Shown in pieces: positions 49,136 to 59,815 of a stretch of 64,000 nt of DNA (positions within the stretch are counted from its first letter, which is position 1; the number at the start of each line of letters is the position of its first letter). The stretch is taken from assembly GCA_022747635.1 (NCBI GenBank), contig JAKTNV010000014.1:5842001-5906000 (forward strand). The letters run 5' to 3'. A model generated the notes under the pieces. It was not told the DNA's origin. It saw only the letters and a program-made list of their open reading frames with translations, and searched no databases. This stretch comes from Hetaerina americana. Lineage: Eukaryota > Arthropoda > Insecta > Odonata > Calopterygidae. The position numbers and the translations under genes are program-made.

Positions 49136-49190
49136 ATGCCTGGTGTTGAATTACGCCCTGCCGCAGACCCTAGCGGTGGTTTTGTTCCTA
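49136..49190 (+). mobile_element. LINE 3' terminal tag
   Basis: The frame reads LVLNYALPQTLAVVLF, a variant of the family's C-terminal peptide. It lies only 176 bases after the previous copy but repeats part of the same region, so it is a separate insertion. Confidence 0.65.
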
Positions 49191-51106
49191 AGCTGCTCTC
49201 ATATTCAATGCGAAACGCCCTTGAGTCTTCACAACATCTCTCAATGGACTGACGTTCAAGAATTTTCCTACACTCAGATACGATGGTTTCCCGTGATCCA
49301 AACCAACGGTATCTCATTATGCGTTGACAACGTACAGTCGCAGCATCCCTTCATACATTTTCCTTTTTTTTCTGCCCCCAAGGAAGGTTAATGACTCATC
49401 GGAATATCGAACACGATTGATCACCGCATCGCGAAGCCCTATTCCCTAACGTCCCGCCAAAACAACCGACTCCCTCCTCGCGAAGTCCCCCTTACGTGTC
49501 TGCCCACTCCTTTCCCGCCGTTACACTTCCAAATCTAAATCCGTCCAACTTGAGGACAACGCAGGGGGGGTGCCAAAAATAAAAGCGCGTCGCTGGTTAG
49601 GTGCCCAGCTGACCGTGAGAGGGGAGGAGGTCCGCCGCTCCCCCCACCTCCCTTTCCTCTCCTTGGGTGTCCTTTTGCTTACGCACTTCCCTTCCGAGAA
49701 CCGAGGAACACGGCAAGACGGCATTTCCCCGGGGATTTCCTCCACGTCCCCCTTGCCTCCCTCCTCCCCCTTCTCCCAATTCACAACTTCCTAACGCTCC
49801 GACCCAAAAATAGTGTTTACAACGGAAGTGCACGTTTGGGTGTTTTCTCTTGCCATTCGATTATCGAAAGAGAATAAAAATCTCAATTTTGTGGAAAGCA
49901 GACAAGACGAACAAAAATCTTATGTTGTAAATCGTATGTTAACCTTCACATCCATTTCATTCTTTCCTTTCTTTTTCATTATCCATATCTGAAATGCCTC
50001 CGATCTATTCTATTTAACAAAGGATAACATTGCCCTTTAAACATTATCGTCATATTTCCCAAATAAGCTTCTAATAAATCCTAATATTTTGCTAGCTGGT
50101 CCACATATTCCTCTTATATATGGTTTGCCCAGGAGAGGTCGTGAGAGAGGGTAACGCTTAATCGAGTCCATATTTTATTGTGGTATTTCTGATGCGAAGG
50201 GCGTTCAGGAGGTTTCTACTCTTATTCCGAAACTTCATCACTACACATTTTTTTAAGTTTAATTCTAAAGGCCAAGTGTCGCTCTAGCGTTGTATTCCAT
50301 TTCAAATATATTTTTTCCCTTCGAATAAGATGTGAATATGTGCAACGTTTTCTATTCCTCCATTATTTATGATAAATAATACAAACGGATATTCCGAAGC
50401 TCACACATTTTTTACAACCACTCTACCCGAAACACCGCCCTAATTTCACAACGGGCTGGGGAACGTCATGTAATCTTGATATAGCTTGATGCACATTTGC
50501 GGCTCTCGAGCGTGATCCAGGAGTGATTTCACTAAATGAGAATCTGGATGACGAATTGGAGCGCGTAATTAATTAATGGACAACTCTGTATTTTGGGACA
50601 AAATAACAACACTTGAGGAAATTCATCAATTTGGCTTTTGATGAACCGCATCAGAAAAATACAGTACAATACCTGTCGTTTTGAGACGGGACGATAGACC
50701 AGACGTAACAGACACGTCTCGCAAACAAACGACTCCACCCACAATCGCATATCCACAGATAAGTACGAAATCTGAAGGACATTTATTTGACGGCATCGTG
50801 TGTGTTTCGACGACTGAATACAATAAGCCTGGACTCATTCTACGCTTTTCAAGGAATTGAAAACTCTGCATATGCTTGGGTTTTTAATCCCCTTTATACT
50901 AACCTTTAGCCCTTAAACCTGGAACCCTTAATAATATCAATTTTCACACATACGATCATTTTTAACGGAGCATCACTCCTTCGGATACGTACTTCTGATA
51001 GGAAATATGGAGGAAAGCCATCCATCCGCGTGATTTGCTCGGAATTCGCACTAATTTCCGATAACCGAGCTGTCCTCACTTCAATTATGCGCTCGTAAGT
51101 ACTCAC
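49191..51106. other. No certain gene; GC-rich block 49.4-49.8 kb
   Basis: The GC-rich block has pyrimidine-rich plus strand and overlapping frames on both strands. From 49800 to 51100 the DNA is AT-rich. Minus-strand frames at 50532-50871 could hold later exons of the gene suggested at 51107-51218, but no splice sites or domains support one. Confidence 0.4.
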
Positions 51107-51218
51107 GCAACTTCATTTCCACGCAGACGTCGTTGTCAATTAACGCGGTTATACAGACCGCGGCGGTTAGATAAGCAATCAGCACGAGAGACGCGATGAC
51201 CCGCCGAGAGCAGCACAT
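51107..51218 (-). CDS. Candidate first coding exon, membrane or secreted protein
   Basis: On the minus strand an ATG at 51218-51216 (context acaaATGt) opens a peptide beginning MCCSRR. A hydrophobic run of about 22 residues follows (VIASLVLIAYLTAAVCITAL), then the polar stretch IDNDVCVEMKL. The frame reaches a strong splice-donor sequence, gtgagt, at 51106-51101. A short basic start followed by one hydrophobic helix is the layout of a signal peptide or signal anchor. The 350 bases upstream are CpG-rich, as expected of a promoter. An in-frame ATG at 51347-51345 could give a longer start. No downstream exon was identified, so the protein family is unknown. Confidence 0.4.
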
Positions 51219-51229
51219 TTGTGAGCAGA

Positions 51230-51600
51230 ATTGTAAACATTTGAATCTTCCGCTTTTTGTTTTTTTTGTCGTCCCTCGGTGCTGGTGATAACACGACGTC
51301 CAGCCGGACGGAAGAGGAGAGAGCGCCGTATCGGGAACGACTTCCATTCGATTTCCCGACTCCGATCCGACGGCGGGTTTTATTCGGGGGAGGAGGAGAT
51401 GTGCACGATTACGCCCGATGGAAAATTTTTCTCCTGGGAAAAGCCAGGAGGCCGTTGGCTGAAATCGAAATTAAGAGGCGGGATGGAAACGGGGAAGAGA
51501 CGGGGGAAAATCCACTCCTACGGATTAGAAGGACCGAAACGAAAGCGATATCACCGATCACTTGCTACATCAAGGGGTTAATCCAGGCTCGCCAAGGCTG
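51230..51600 (-). promoter_or_regulatory. CpG-rich block, possible promoter of 51.1-kb exon
   Basis: CG dinucleotides are dense here compared with flanking AT-rich DNA, and the block lies directly upstream of the minus-strand candidate exon. I see no TATA box or initiator that I would commit to. Plus-strand frames across it (51257-51613) have no domain. Confidence 0.3.
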
Positions 51601-51613
51601 GGACAAAAGGTGA

Positions 51614-52629
51614 TGGGTAATCAGGAGACCTCGAGAGGGAAAAGCCGAAAACGGATGGAAGCATTCCAAATTAAGAAATTAGGATGCACAGAGTGGGAAA
51701 TGCGTTCAAGGTCTTAGAAGATTGATTTTTGTCTAGAAACCGGGATAACACGGCAAAATGTGGTTGAGGCAAAAATACGTGCGTACACTTCATGAATAGA
51801 AGTCAACATTGCTGACGCTGACTGGCGCACTCGTTATGAATACAAAGGCAACATATAGATTGCTGTACCGTACAGGGTTCGTATAGCTTCCCCTAGATTG
51901 TGAATCGTTTTCAATACCTATAAACGGTGTTGTTTTCAGCACGAGAACGCCGTGTGGTCATCAATTTTTCATCACTTGGGTGATTTACATCGCCGTCCAT
52001 CGTCATTAGAGAGTGGCATGAGGCGATGGTGTTATTTATGTGAAAAACGTACTCGCAAACGTTCAACGAGGACCAAACACCGCGTGACAACGAACCCAAG
52101 ACGCCTCGGAAACAGATCGCCATTAATTTTCCTGTGGACATATGTTTACAAATACAAGTACACATGCATGTCCATCTAGGTCATGTAATAATGGGTGTGT
52201 TCTAGTACATTTTTAAATTTTGCTTTCTGAATGAGGAATACAGGAATGGATACATCTTATCTTGTTGTATTATCATGCATCATACGCGGGAAATATAAGT
52301 ACTTGAATCTGTCAGCGGTGGTACCTATGTGTCTTATCCTCGTAGTACAATATGCGAGTGTACTTTGTGGATATAACAATTACATCGGTGTCACTAGCAA
52401 ACTCGTGTGTTCCGTACTCTTTTAACAGCACGCAAAATACGCAATAATAATAACATTTAACCCAAGCAACCGAAAAAATTAAATTTTCTTACATACTAAA
52501 ACGTATTGAATTAATTACATAAAATAACCATTGCATGATGTGTTTAGACCCGTATGTGCACGGGCGTCTTTGTATATGAGCTAACATATATCCATGTAAA
52601 AGTATAAACTAATACTTCTGCATTAACGG
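51614..52629. other. No gene seen
   Basis: AT-rich DNA. Small frames such as 52231-52425 (plus) are hydrophobic but have no recognisable domain. Confidence 0.45.
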
Positions 52630-52690
52630 CTGATGCCGTGACACACCCTGCCACACACCCTAGGGGTTATTGTGCACATGTAGATGTAGA
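52630..52690 (+). mobile_element. LINE 3' terminal tag
   Basis: ccctgccacacaccctaggg followed by a cacatgtagatgtag tail identifies the family's extreme 3' end. The (gtagat)-type tail is best seen here. Confidence 0.75.
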
Positions 52691-54280
52691 AAAGTTACCC
52701 GTACCTATGAGTCACCCGTAGAGAAGAGAACTGATTGAGCGAATGAACTTAAAAGCAGTGTCTACGAAGTTATTATTCAAATTCAATGAAATTTTTCCAA
52801 GCAATTATTCGAGTAAAAGATGCTGAGGGATCTTTCGTCGCATACATTGTCCTCTTCTCCTTCCATTCCGGGATTAGGCTCATTTACCTATCCCGGCTCC
52901 TTCATCTCATCCTTGGCCTACTCGCGTCTCTCATCTCGAATGGAGAGGGCGTATATATCCTGTAGAGGATATAATTTTGTCTAACTACTCAGTGCATAAA
53001 AAGACCATTGAAATACTTTTTTCTAATTCTAATTCATGTCAAAATCATTCCGAGGCTGGATTTGCATCATCAACCTAGTGGTTAACCCAACAAACAAGAG
53101 GTTCAGCGGAGAGCAAATGAGGACAGTGAGGCTTGCACGGGTCATTAGCGTTGAACAAATCATAATTTCTCATCGGTTAATTAAATTCCCTGAATTTTGC
53201 TCTCAGTATCTGCTTTTTGTATCGTATTACCTTTAAATTCCACGCCATGTTGGACGCAAGGGACTGTTTTATTTAACATACTAGTTTAATTTATTATTTT
53301 TCAAAACTTTTTTTTAGATCCTAAATCCACATTGCCACTTTTTCCTAGCCGCTCTGGTCGAACCTTTTCAAATTTATGACATTTCAACCCCGTGTAAAAT
53401 AAGGCGACGTTTTTCTTCTCTCGAGCTTCCTTTCGTAAGTCGCTCAATGGAGGGACGAAAGACGACAGCGGAGCGGAGAGCTCTCAGAGATAGGCAAACG
53501 AGGACGTTACTTCAAGGCGAGGATGAAGAACAAAGGAAGGTATTGGGAAGGACGGAAGACAAAATAAGACGAAGACGTGGGCAAGTCGGCCAGCTCAAAA
53601 GGGGGAGGGAGCCAAGAGAGAAAGATGGGAGACTGAAGTGGAGGCAAGGCGAGAGAAAGAGAAGAATGGCGGCATAAAACAAGCGCGGCTCTAAAAGAGG
53701 AAAGGATTTTTGGGAGATTACCAGATGACGTCAAAGGGAGAGACGTCTAGCGGAACGAGGGGGAGGGAGGGAAGAGGAGAGGAGGAAAAAATAGGAACGG
53801 AGAGCACGAGGAGAAAGGTGAGGGCGGGGTGAAGGGCAGGGCGGGGCGTGAGTCGACGACGCAGGATCATCAGGAGAAAGGGAGCATAAAAAACGGGAAA
53901 GGACTGAGAAGATGGCGAAAGGAGATAGGCGAATGAGGAGATAAGGAAGGGAGAGACAGCGGCGACACGTCCAAAACGGTAGAGGGAGGGAAACAGGGGA
54001 AAAAATTATAAGGGGAAAGAAGGAAAGAAAAATACGACCTAGAAGGTATGAAATCGCGTCACTTGCGTGAGACAAGAGATAGATATAAAGGCTGCCAAAA
54101 GACGGTTGAAAATATTGCGACAGCAAGGGTGTCAAGCGAAACTGCATCTAGGCGTATGTACGCGAGGAGCAAACATCGCTTCAAGGGTGGAAGCAAAATA
54201 CTCCACACACTATCGGACGCTATTGCATCCGACTCCTCATTGAACCACATCGCAAAAGCCACGTCAGAATAGTACCGATG
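52691..54280. other. No gene seen; long polypurine block 53.4-54.0 kb
   Basis: A plus-strand purine-rich stretch (gggagag, gaaaga, gagga runs) covers about 53440-54040. The frames across it are R/E/G-rich on the plus strand and S/L/P-rich on the minus strand, as composition alone predicts. No gene is accepted. Confidence 0.5.
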
Positions 54281-54345
54281 CTGGATTCGAATCATCAATC
54301 TTGAGGGCAAGCGGCGAGAACGCGGTCCACCAGAGCAATCCACGT
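54281..54345 (-). mobile_element. tRNA-like SINE head, family B, copy 2
   Basis: On the minus strand a tggtggaccgcgttctcgcc segment is followed by a box B-like gattcgaatcc. It aligns with 1876-1945 over about 60 bases. A proper cloverleaf is not visible. Confidence 0.5.
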
Positions 54346-55305
54346 CATTGCGGTTCATGCTTGTCATTAGCACGGAATGGATTAAATTCTCTCATTCGAT
54401 AATTAAATTTACCAACGCATCGCTTGCGGTTGCTCCATTTGCTATCATACTTGCTAATTAAATAGCTAATTTGAACTCACAGCTTATTCCATATCACATC
54501 ATCTCTTATCAAGTATCAACAATACAAAATATTTTAATGCCTACGGTCATCTTATTCGAAACATCTTACGTAAATATCTTTGTTATATTTTCGTACAATA
54601 TTATTAACTATTTATTACGCACTAGATTACTCGGTTTCGAAATGGATTCAATAAAAAATGATATGAATGTCATGATGATACGATGAGCGGGTGTTAATGG
54701 ATACAACTGTTCGATTCATTATGATATATCCTTTATTACAACTCTCATTACAATAAGCCAAATTCTCGGGTAAATAAAATACACGTTATTTCGTTTTAGG
54801 CGCAATCCGCAACACTACGTGCTGGAGACGGGGATCTGATTCCGGAGCGATTTGCACCAAAAAATAAACATCTATCCATTTCAAACTTTCGACGGCGGAG
54901 TAAAATTTATGACTCACTGGCAAGAGTGGCTACAGAGAAACTTAATTATTTTCATGTTAACCAAAAAATGTGTTTAAAATTGCCGCAATTTCATTAAATT
55001 TTAAGGAATAAACAATATTACATGGGCTATTATACTACTGAAAAACGTTTTCGATAATAGCATGATGGTCAACTCACGGAGTCTTCCCGATATCTACTTG
55101 CGTCGAAACTTAATCAAAGGAGAAGGTGGGAAATAACTCCCCAAAATTGGACTCAATTCTGTTAACTAGCTTTTACTTTGCCAGCCACGCGGCTTAACCC
55201 CCCCCCTAACCCCTCTCCTTCCCATTAGCCATTCACCCCACCCACCCTCCCCCAACATTCCTTTCCGAAAAGTGCATATATATACAACCCTGTGCCCGAA
55301 AAATG
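54346..55305. other. No gene seen
   Basis: AT-rich DNA with a C-run near 55199-55206 and a pyrimidine-rich patch to 55260. Nothing else is recognised. Confidence 0.5.
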
Positions 55306-55351
55306 TTTGTACCTGATGATGACGCCGTTGCGTTGAAACCGGTAGTACGAA
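55306..55351 (+). ncRNA. Hammerhead-ribozyme-like motif (Penelope type)
   Basis: Stem I pairs tttgtac (55306-55312) with gtacgaa (55345-55351), 7 bp with one G-U. The core ctgatga (55313-55319) is followed by stem II acgc/gcgt (55322-55325 and 55330-55333, loop cgtt), then gaaa (55335-55338). The stem III strand is accggt (55338-55343). Predicted cleavage lies after the gta at 55342-55344. Unusual points are an extra t/g before stem II and a self-complementary stem III with no loop, which would require pairing of two copies, as in dimeric hammerheads. Penelope-like retroelements are known to carry such motifs. Bases 55351-55400 also match the arms of the fold-back at 4706-4934. Confidence 0.6.
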
Positions 55352-55410
55352 TAAAAATTGTGTGGAAGTTACAAAGTATATTCATTTAAACGAACATGAA
55401 CCTCCACAAA
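55352..55410 (+). mobile_element. Penelope-like flank shared with 4.7-kb fold-back
   Basis: The bases gtgtggaa, ttacaaagta and ttcattt follow the hammerhead-like core with the same spacing as in the fold-back element's right arm (4847-4880). Two independent sites therefore share core and downstream bases. No reverse-transcriptase coding is visible next to it. Confidence 0.55.
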
Positions 55411-55867
55411 GTTGAGCCCGAGACCATAGAATTCAGCTTTTACTTTATCCTGCACTAACTTTTAGATAATCGATGCGGAGACTAAGAACAGGAGTTGTCT
55501 TGTATAAGCATTCACTTCATAGTCGACTTTGGTACGTCTTTCATTAATTTATAATATAATCTAACAACGAAAAATCGAGTCCCATAATTTACTTGAATAA
55601 GCTGACGCCTAATTCGCGTCTAAACGCCATTCGAGTGTGAATTCGATTATTTCCGCGAAAAATTTCAGATCGGAATAAATAACAGTAAGACATAAAAGTA
55701 AAAAGCCTGCATTTTGTTTATTTTCAAAGCTCTATTTAACATTGCTACCACAGAAACAATGCTAATGACAGTTTTGACACGGATTAACAATCTATATCAT
55801 ATCAATGCATAGATCCGAATTTTTGGAAAAAAAGAAAATATAAATAAGACTAAAATTATTAAACAGA

Positions 55868-56494
55868 TGGAATTGATCTGAGCATTTCAAAACAGGTCAA
55901 ATACTTGGGCGCAACAATAGCATAAAACTTTCATAGGGTGCAGACGTCATAATGATATACAGGACAGCCTTCGAGAAGATATTATTAACAAGGCGGGTTG
56001 TGTGAAAAAAATGTCCAGGAAAGTACAAGAGATAGGTGTTACCTCGCTTTAACTAGGTCACATTTAGAATAAATGGCAAGCATTTGGGATTCATAGTTGA
56101 AAACATCGATTAAAGAATTAGATAATGTTCAGATCCGCTGGTTTTCTCAATATTACTGCGAGAAGTGAGCAGGCGTAAAAGGGTATGCTGGAGGAATTAG
56201 GTTGGGACCTGAGTTTTCAAGGGACACAGATGGAATTATTATGGCACCAACATATGACGGTTGATTCCACCACAGTGATAAAATAAGAGAGCTAGATACC
56301 GTGTCAGGGAGATTCGAGTACCGAACTGATCGTCTCTCACTCGACCATAACAAAATCAAGCCTAATCTCTCGAATATATTACACATAATCAACTTAATCC
56401 ATGAACTAACATTTCTGCCGGTATGGTTGGTGACCTAATAGCCCCATCACACGCCCTTGCGGCAGCTTGCGGCATATTTTGTGGATGTACATGA
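55868..56494 (+). mobile_element. Diverged, longest LINE C-terminal copy
   Basis: In shifting frames the plus strand reads SKQVKYLGATIA, then LTRSHLE, MASIWDS and IKELDNVQIRW. It continues through PTYDG, DKIRELDTVSGRFEYRTDRL and NKIKPNLS, and finally the terminal variant LIAPSHALAAACGI. VKYLGxxIA and LVRxHLEYxxxxWDP are standard for Jockey/CR1-type reverse-transcriptase C-termini. Many stops show it is dead. It reaches further 5' than other copies in this window. Confidence 0.82.
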
Positions 56495-59400
56495 AACAAC
56501 ATTTTCATTCAAACAGAGCTGATTTAGAACTGGATTCTTTCAAATATCGTTCCGAGTCTACTCCAGCCCACGTTTACGGCACTTTTACTGAGCGCAATTG
56601 CGATTAAACACAATTAGAGGCCCATCCACCGCGAGGCTGGCAACTGGACCGGAAAAAAGTGGTCATTAACCGGCGAAAAAATAAAATTGAGGGATGTTTG
56701 CGCGAGGAATCGGAGGGGAAACAAAAATCTTCCCCACGACGAGAGGTGTACCACCCGGAGCAAGAGAGTTCGCAGAGAGGGAGAGAGAGAGATGGTCCGA
56801 AAAACTTGGCGGGAGACGAAGGAGTGAATCGCGGGGGCGGGGGGGACGACGAAGCACGACGGGATCCGTGGGATTCAGTGGTGAGAGAACAGGATGTAGA
56901 GCAATCTCTTTCGCAGAAATCCCTCTCTCAGCCTCACCCTTCCGTGGAGGCAACCACCTTCTTCCCCTCCGGCAAAAAGAGCCCTTCAACCCCCCTCCCG
57001 AACAGAAGGACGAAGGGGAGGGAAACCTGAGAAGCAACGCCCAACGACCCTCGTCCACCCCGACCTCAAAGGGATACAACTACGGCGGCGACCGACCCAG
57101 CCGTTGGCGGGAGGAAAGGAAGGAGGAGAGAGGGAGAGGGAGAATGTGTGTGTGTGTGTGTGGTGTGTTAGGGTCAAGGGGTGGAAAGAGGGAGTGTGGG
57201 GATACGAGGGGGGATAGGGGAGGGGGTGGGATGTGAGCGCTGATGGAGGAGGTTTGCCGAGGGATGAAAGAAAAATAACCCCGAGGGAGAGAGTTTAGCT
57301 CTCCGTCCCGCGCCCTCCCCACCTCCGCGCCCCATCCGGGTCAAGCACGTACGTATACACCTACCTACTCCTTTGCTTCCTTCCTTCCTTCCTACCTCTC
57401 CCGAGTCTCTCCTTGAGGAAAGCACGGAGAGGGCGGAGAAGAAGGGACGGGAGGAGAGGTAGGGTGAGGGAGGGTCGCGCGTGTCGGCGAGGGCGGGTCA
57501 GGGGGGAGAGGGGTGTGCCTCTGCGACGTATCACGACCGTCCACAAAACTTCGCCTCAACTTTTTCGCGTGGTCCCACCCCTAAAATGAAGCAAGTAGCA
57601 CCGGGCGGAACGAAAGAAAGCACTATCGATCGCCGCATGGGAAAGTACAGGGGTGAACGGGGAAGGGATGAGATCGAGGCGATATTCATGCGAAGGCAGG
57701 AAACCCTGAGTGAGCATTAGAAGTCGTCCCTCCCCTCTGCTACTCACCTAGGAGTGAGTCCCTCGAGACGAAAATTCGTGAGAAATTTTTGACGCCGGAG
57801 AGTCTTTGCCGGGACGACCGGAGATGAGTGCTAACTATTAATGTAATCACGGATTTCCGCGGACCGCACATAGATAAACATCGCCCGCCGTTTGAAAAGA
57901 GATCCCAAAGAATCATATGTGCACATCCGTTTTATTTCAACGTGTACAGTAGACTGAAATGGAAAAAAATGTACAGAGTAGATTTTTGAGAGGGTATTGG
58001 GCTACGGAAGGAAAAGAAGAAGGAAACGAAGAAATGGCAGTGCTCTTATCCTTTCTATGATAAATACTGAAACAACTCAAGACTTGAGGGAAGTTTAACA
58101 AATATCCTGAAAGCGGTGGGCATGTTGAAAAAGGATAGCCTTCATTACATTTTGTGACGGAGGTCTTGACCATGCACTCGGGTAGAAGAGGCGAAAAATA
58201 ACCGACCAATCAGGTGATTCTTCGACTAAGAGTAATCATCTCTCCCCATCGATTCTAATTGTCACCACAGTCACCGCCATACGTCGGCTGACCCATTCCC
58301 ATTCCTCTTAGATATATATTTATACAATGGAAGAGGCTCATGAGAATCAAAAAGTAAAAATACTCTTACGTAATTTATTGGCATAAGGTTAAGCCAAATT
58401 ATAATTCAGATTTACTTTATCAAAATAGCTAAATACTTAGCGGCTATCAGTAAGTTGATTCTTATTTGATAACTGTTAGGGTCACTGAAAAACTAAAGTA
58501 GCAGCTGTAACCATCTCAAAGAGTAAGCACCACATTTCGGCATATTTAAGGTAGAAATTCGATTTCTTCCTCCAAGGATCGTCCTTCCGCCCTCACGTCA
58601 CTGGTCACTCAGTCAACTTTTTTCCAAGCTTCCACAAATCTTCGCAATCTAATAATGGCGGAGTGGTCACTTCGACCAGTTGCGCCCATCCCTCCAAAAT
58701 CCTTTTCTCTGCTTTCCTCGTCATCCATCGCCTCCCTTGGCTCACCACTCCGTCCTTCTCCATTTAAAGGTCTCCCCAACTCTCCCTTTCAGACATCATT
58801 CGCATGCTTCGGGTGCATCAAGGGCACAGAGGAGAGTAGCCGGCACAAGGGCCCCCCTACCCTCCCTCTCGCCCCTCCCCCGATCCCTCCGTCTCAATTC
58901 CCCCAGGAAGTCCGTCCGACTCTCTCTCTCTTCCTCATATCCCCCACACTCATCTCTTCCACTCCCTCCTTTCATCTCCTTTCCCACTCACCACCCTTCA
59001 TTATTCAAGTCCTTTCCCTCGTTCCCTGCTTGTGCAGGCAATCGGGGTGACCTCCGTGCCAACGGGCTCGCTTCTGCGAGCGGTGGGACTAGTTTCCGAC
59101 GCAGAAACACGATTTTTCATCCCTCCATCGTCTACACACCGAATGCCGAGCAATGTCCCCTCGTTGGCCATCATTTTGCCGAAGCAGTAAATAATACTTG
59201 AAGCGGTAAGTATTCAACAAGGTGTGGCATTGAAGAATGTCGGCCGAGAGGACTGTGTGACAGAACGTGTTTTTTTCCGGCATGCTTTACTTCTGAATTC
59301 ACAAACTTCTCCGACTTATTCCACGGTTTTCCCACGGCGCGAACTTGACATTCCACTAGCGTTCCTGAGAGGACGGAGGGCACGTTTCTGGAGAGCGAAA

Positions 59401-59589
59401 AGCGAAGTCCACGGAGGGCAAAGCTGAGAGTTGATTTTACGAGCCCTTATGATTTGCTCATCCACAGACTATTAATGACAACAAATCTGCTCCAAAACTC
59501 ATTACGTCCAACATTAACAAGATAAATGATTTAGAACATTTCACTTTATCAATAACGATCGCATTGAGATGACTTGTAATTTCGCTTGT
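56495..59589. other. No gene seen; long GC-rich block 56.65-57.8 kb
   Basis: The window's largest GC-rich block, purine-rich on the plus strand, includes a (gt)n run at about 57145-57161. The 180-codon frame 56694-57236 and its opposite-strand partners are R/G/E- or P/S/L-rich without domains. A second, pyrimidine-rich block lies at about 58560-59050, where 58655-59050 and 58680-59201 overlap in two frames. I accept none as genes. Confidence 0.5.
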
Positions 59590-59815
59590 GCGTGGGTCGT
59601 TCAATTAGTCTTTGGGAAAAAATTGAAAATTGAATTTTTCAAACATAATCTCCTTAATGCTCTATGCACTTATTTTTCCCAGCGTTTCTCCAACTTTTCT
59701 TAATCCGCCCAAAAATTAAGGTTTCCGAATGGCGCCAAAATAGTCATCTGTGTTGGTGATGACCTCATCGTTTGACGTGAATCGTTTCCCGCCGAGTCAT
59801 TTTTTCAAGTTTGGA
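59590..59815 (-). pseudogene. Mariner transposase C-terminal remnant, second element
   Basis: The minus strand reads LGGKRFTSNDEVITN, DDYFGAIRKP, EKLEKRWEK and CIEH-GDYV in broken frames, matching the last 60-70 residues of mariner transposases. tgggtcgttcaattagtct at about 59594-59612 resembles a mariner terminal repeat. No matching opposite TIR was found. It is unrelated by sequence detail to the 36-kb copy and more decayed. Confidence 0.75.

Noticed and set aside
48620..49190. One LINE copy split by an insertion between 48960 and 49136
   Set aside because: The 49136 tag repeats bases already present at the end of the 48620 copy, so these are two insertions.
56694..57236. 180-codon plus-strand frame
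   Set aside because: It lies in polypurine GC-rich DNA, has R/G/E-rich low-complexity composition, no domain, and long open frames on the opposite strand.
58655..59201. Two overlapping plus-strand frames of 131 and 173 codons
   Set aside because: Both are P/S/L-rich products of a pyrimidine tract in different frames. At most one could be real and neither has a domain.
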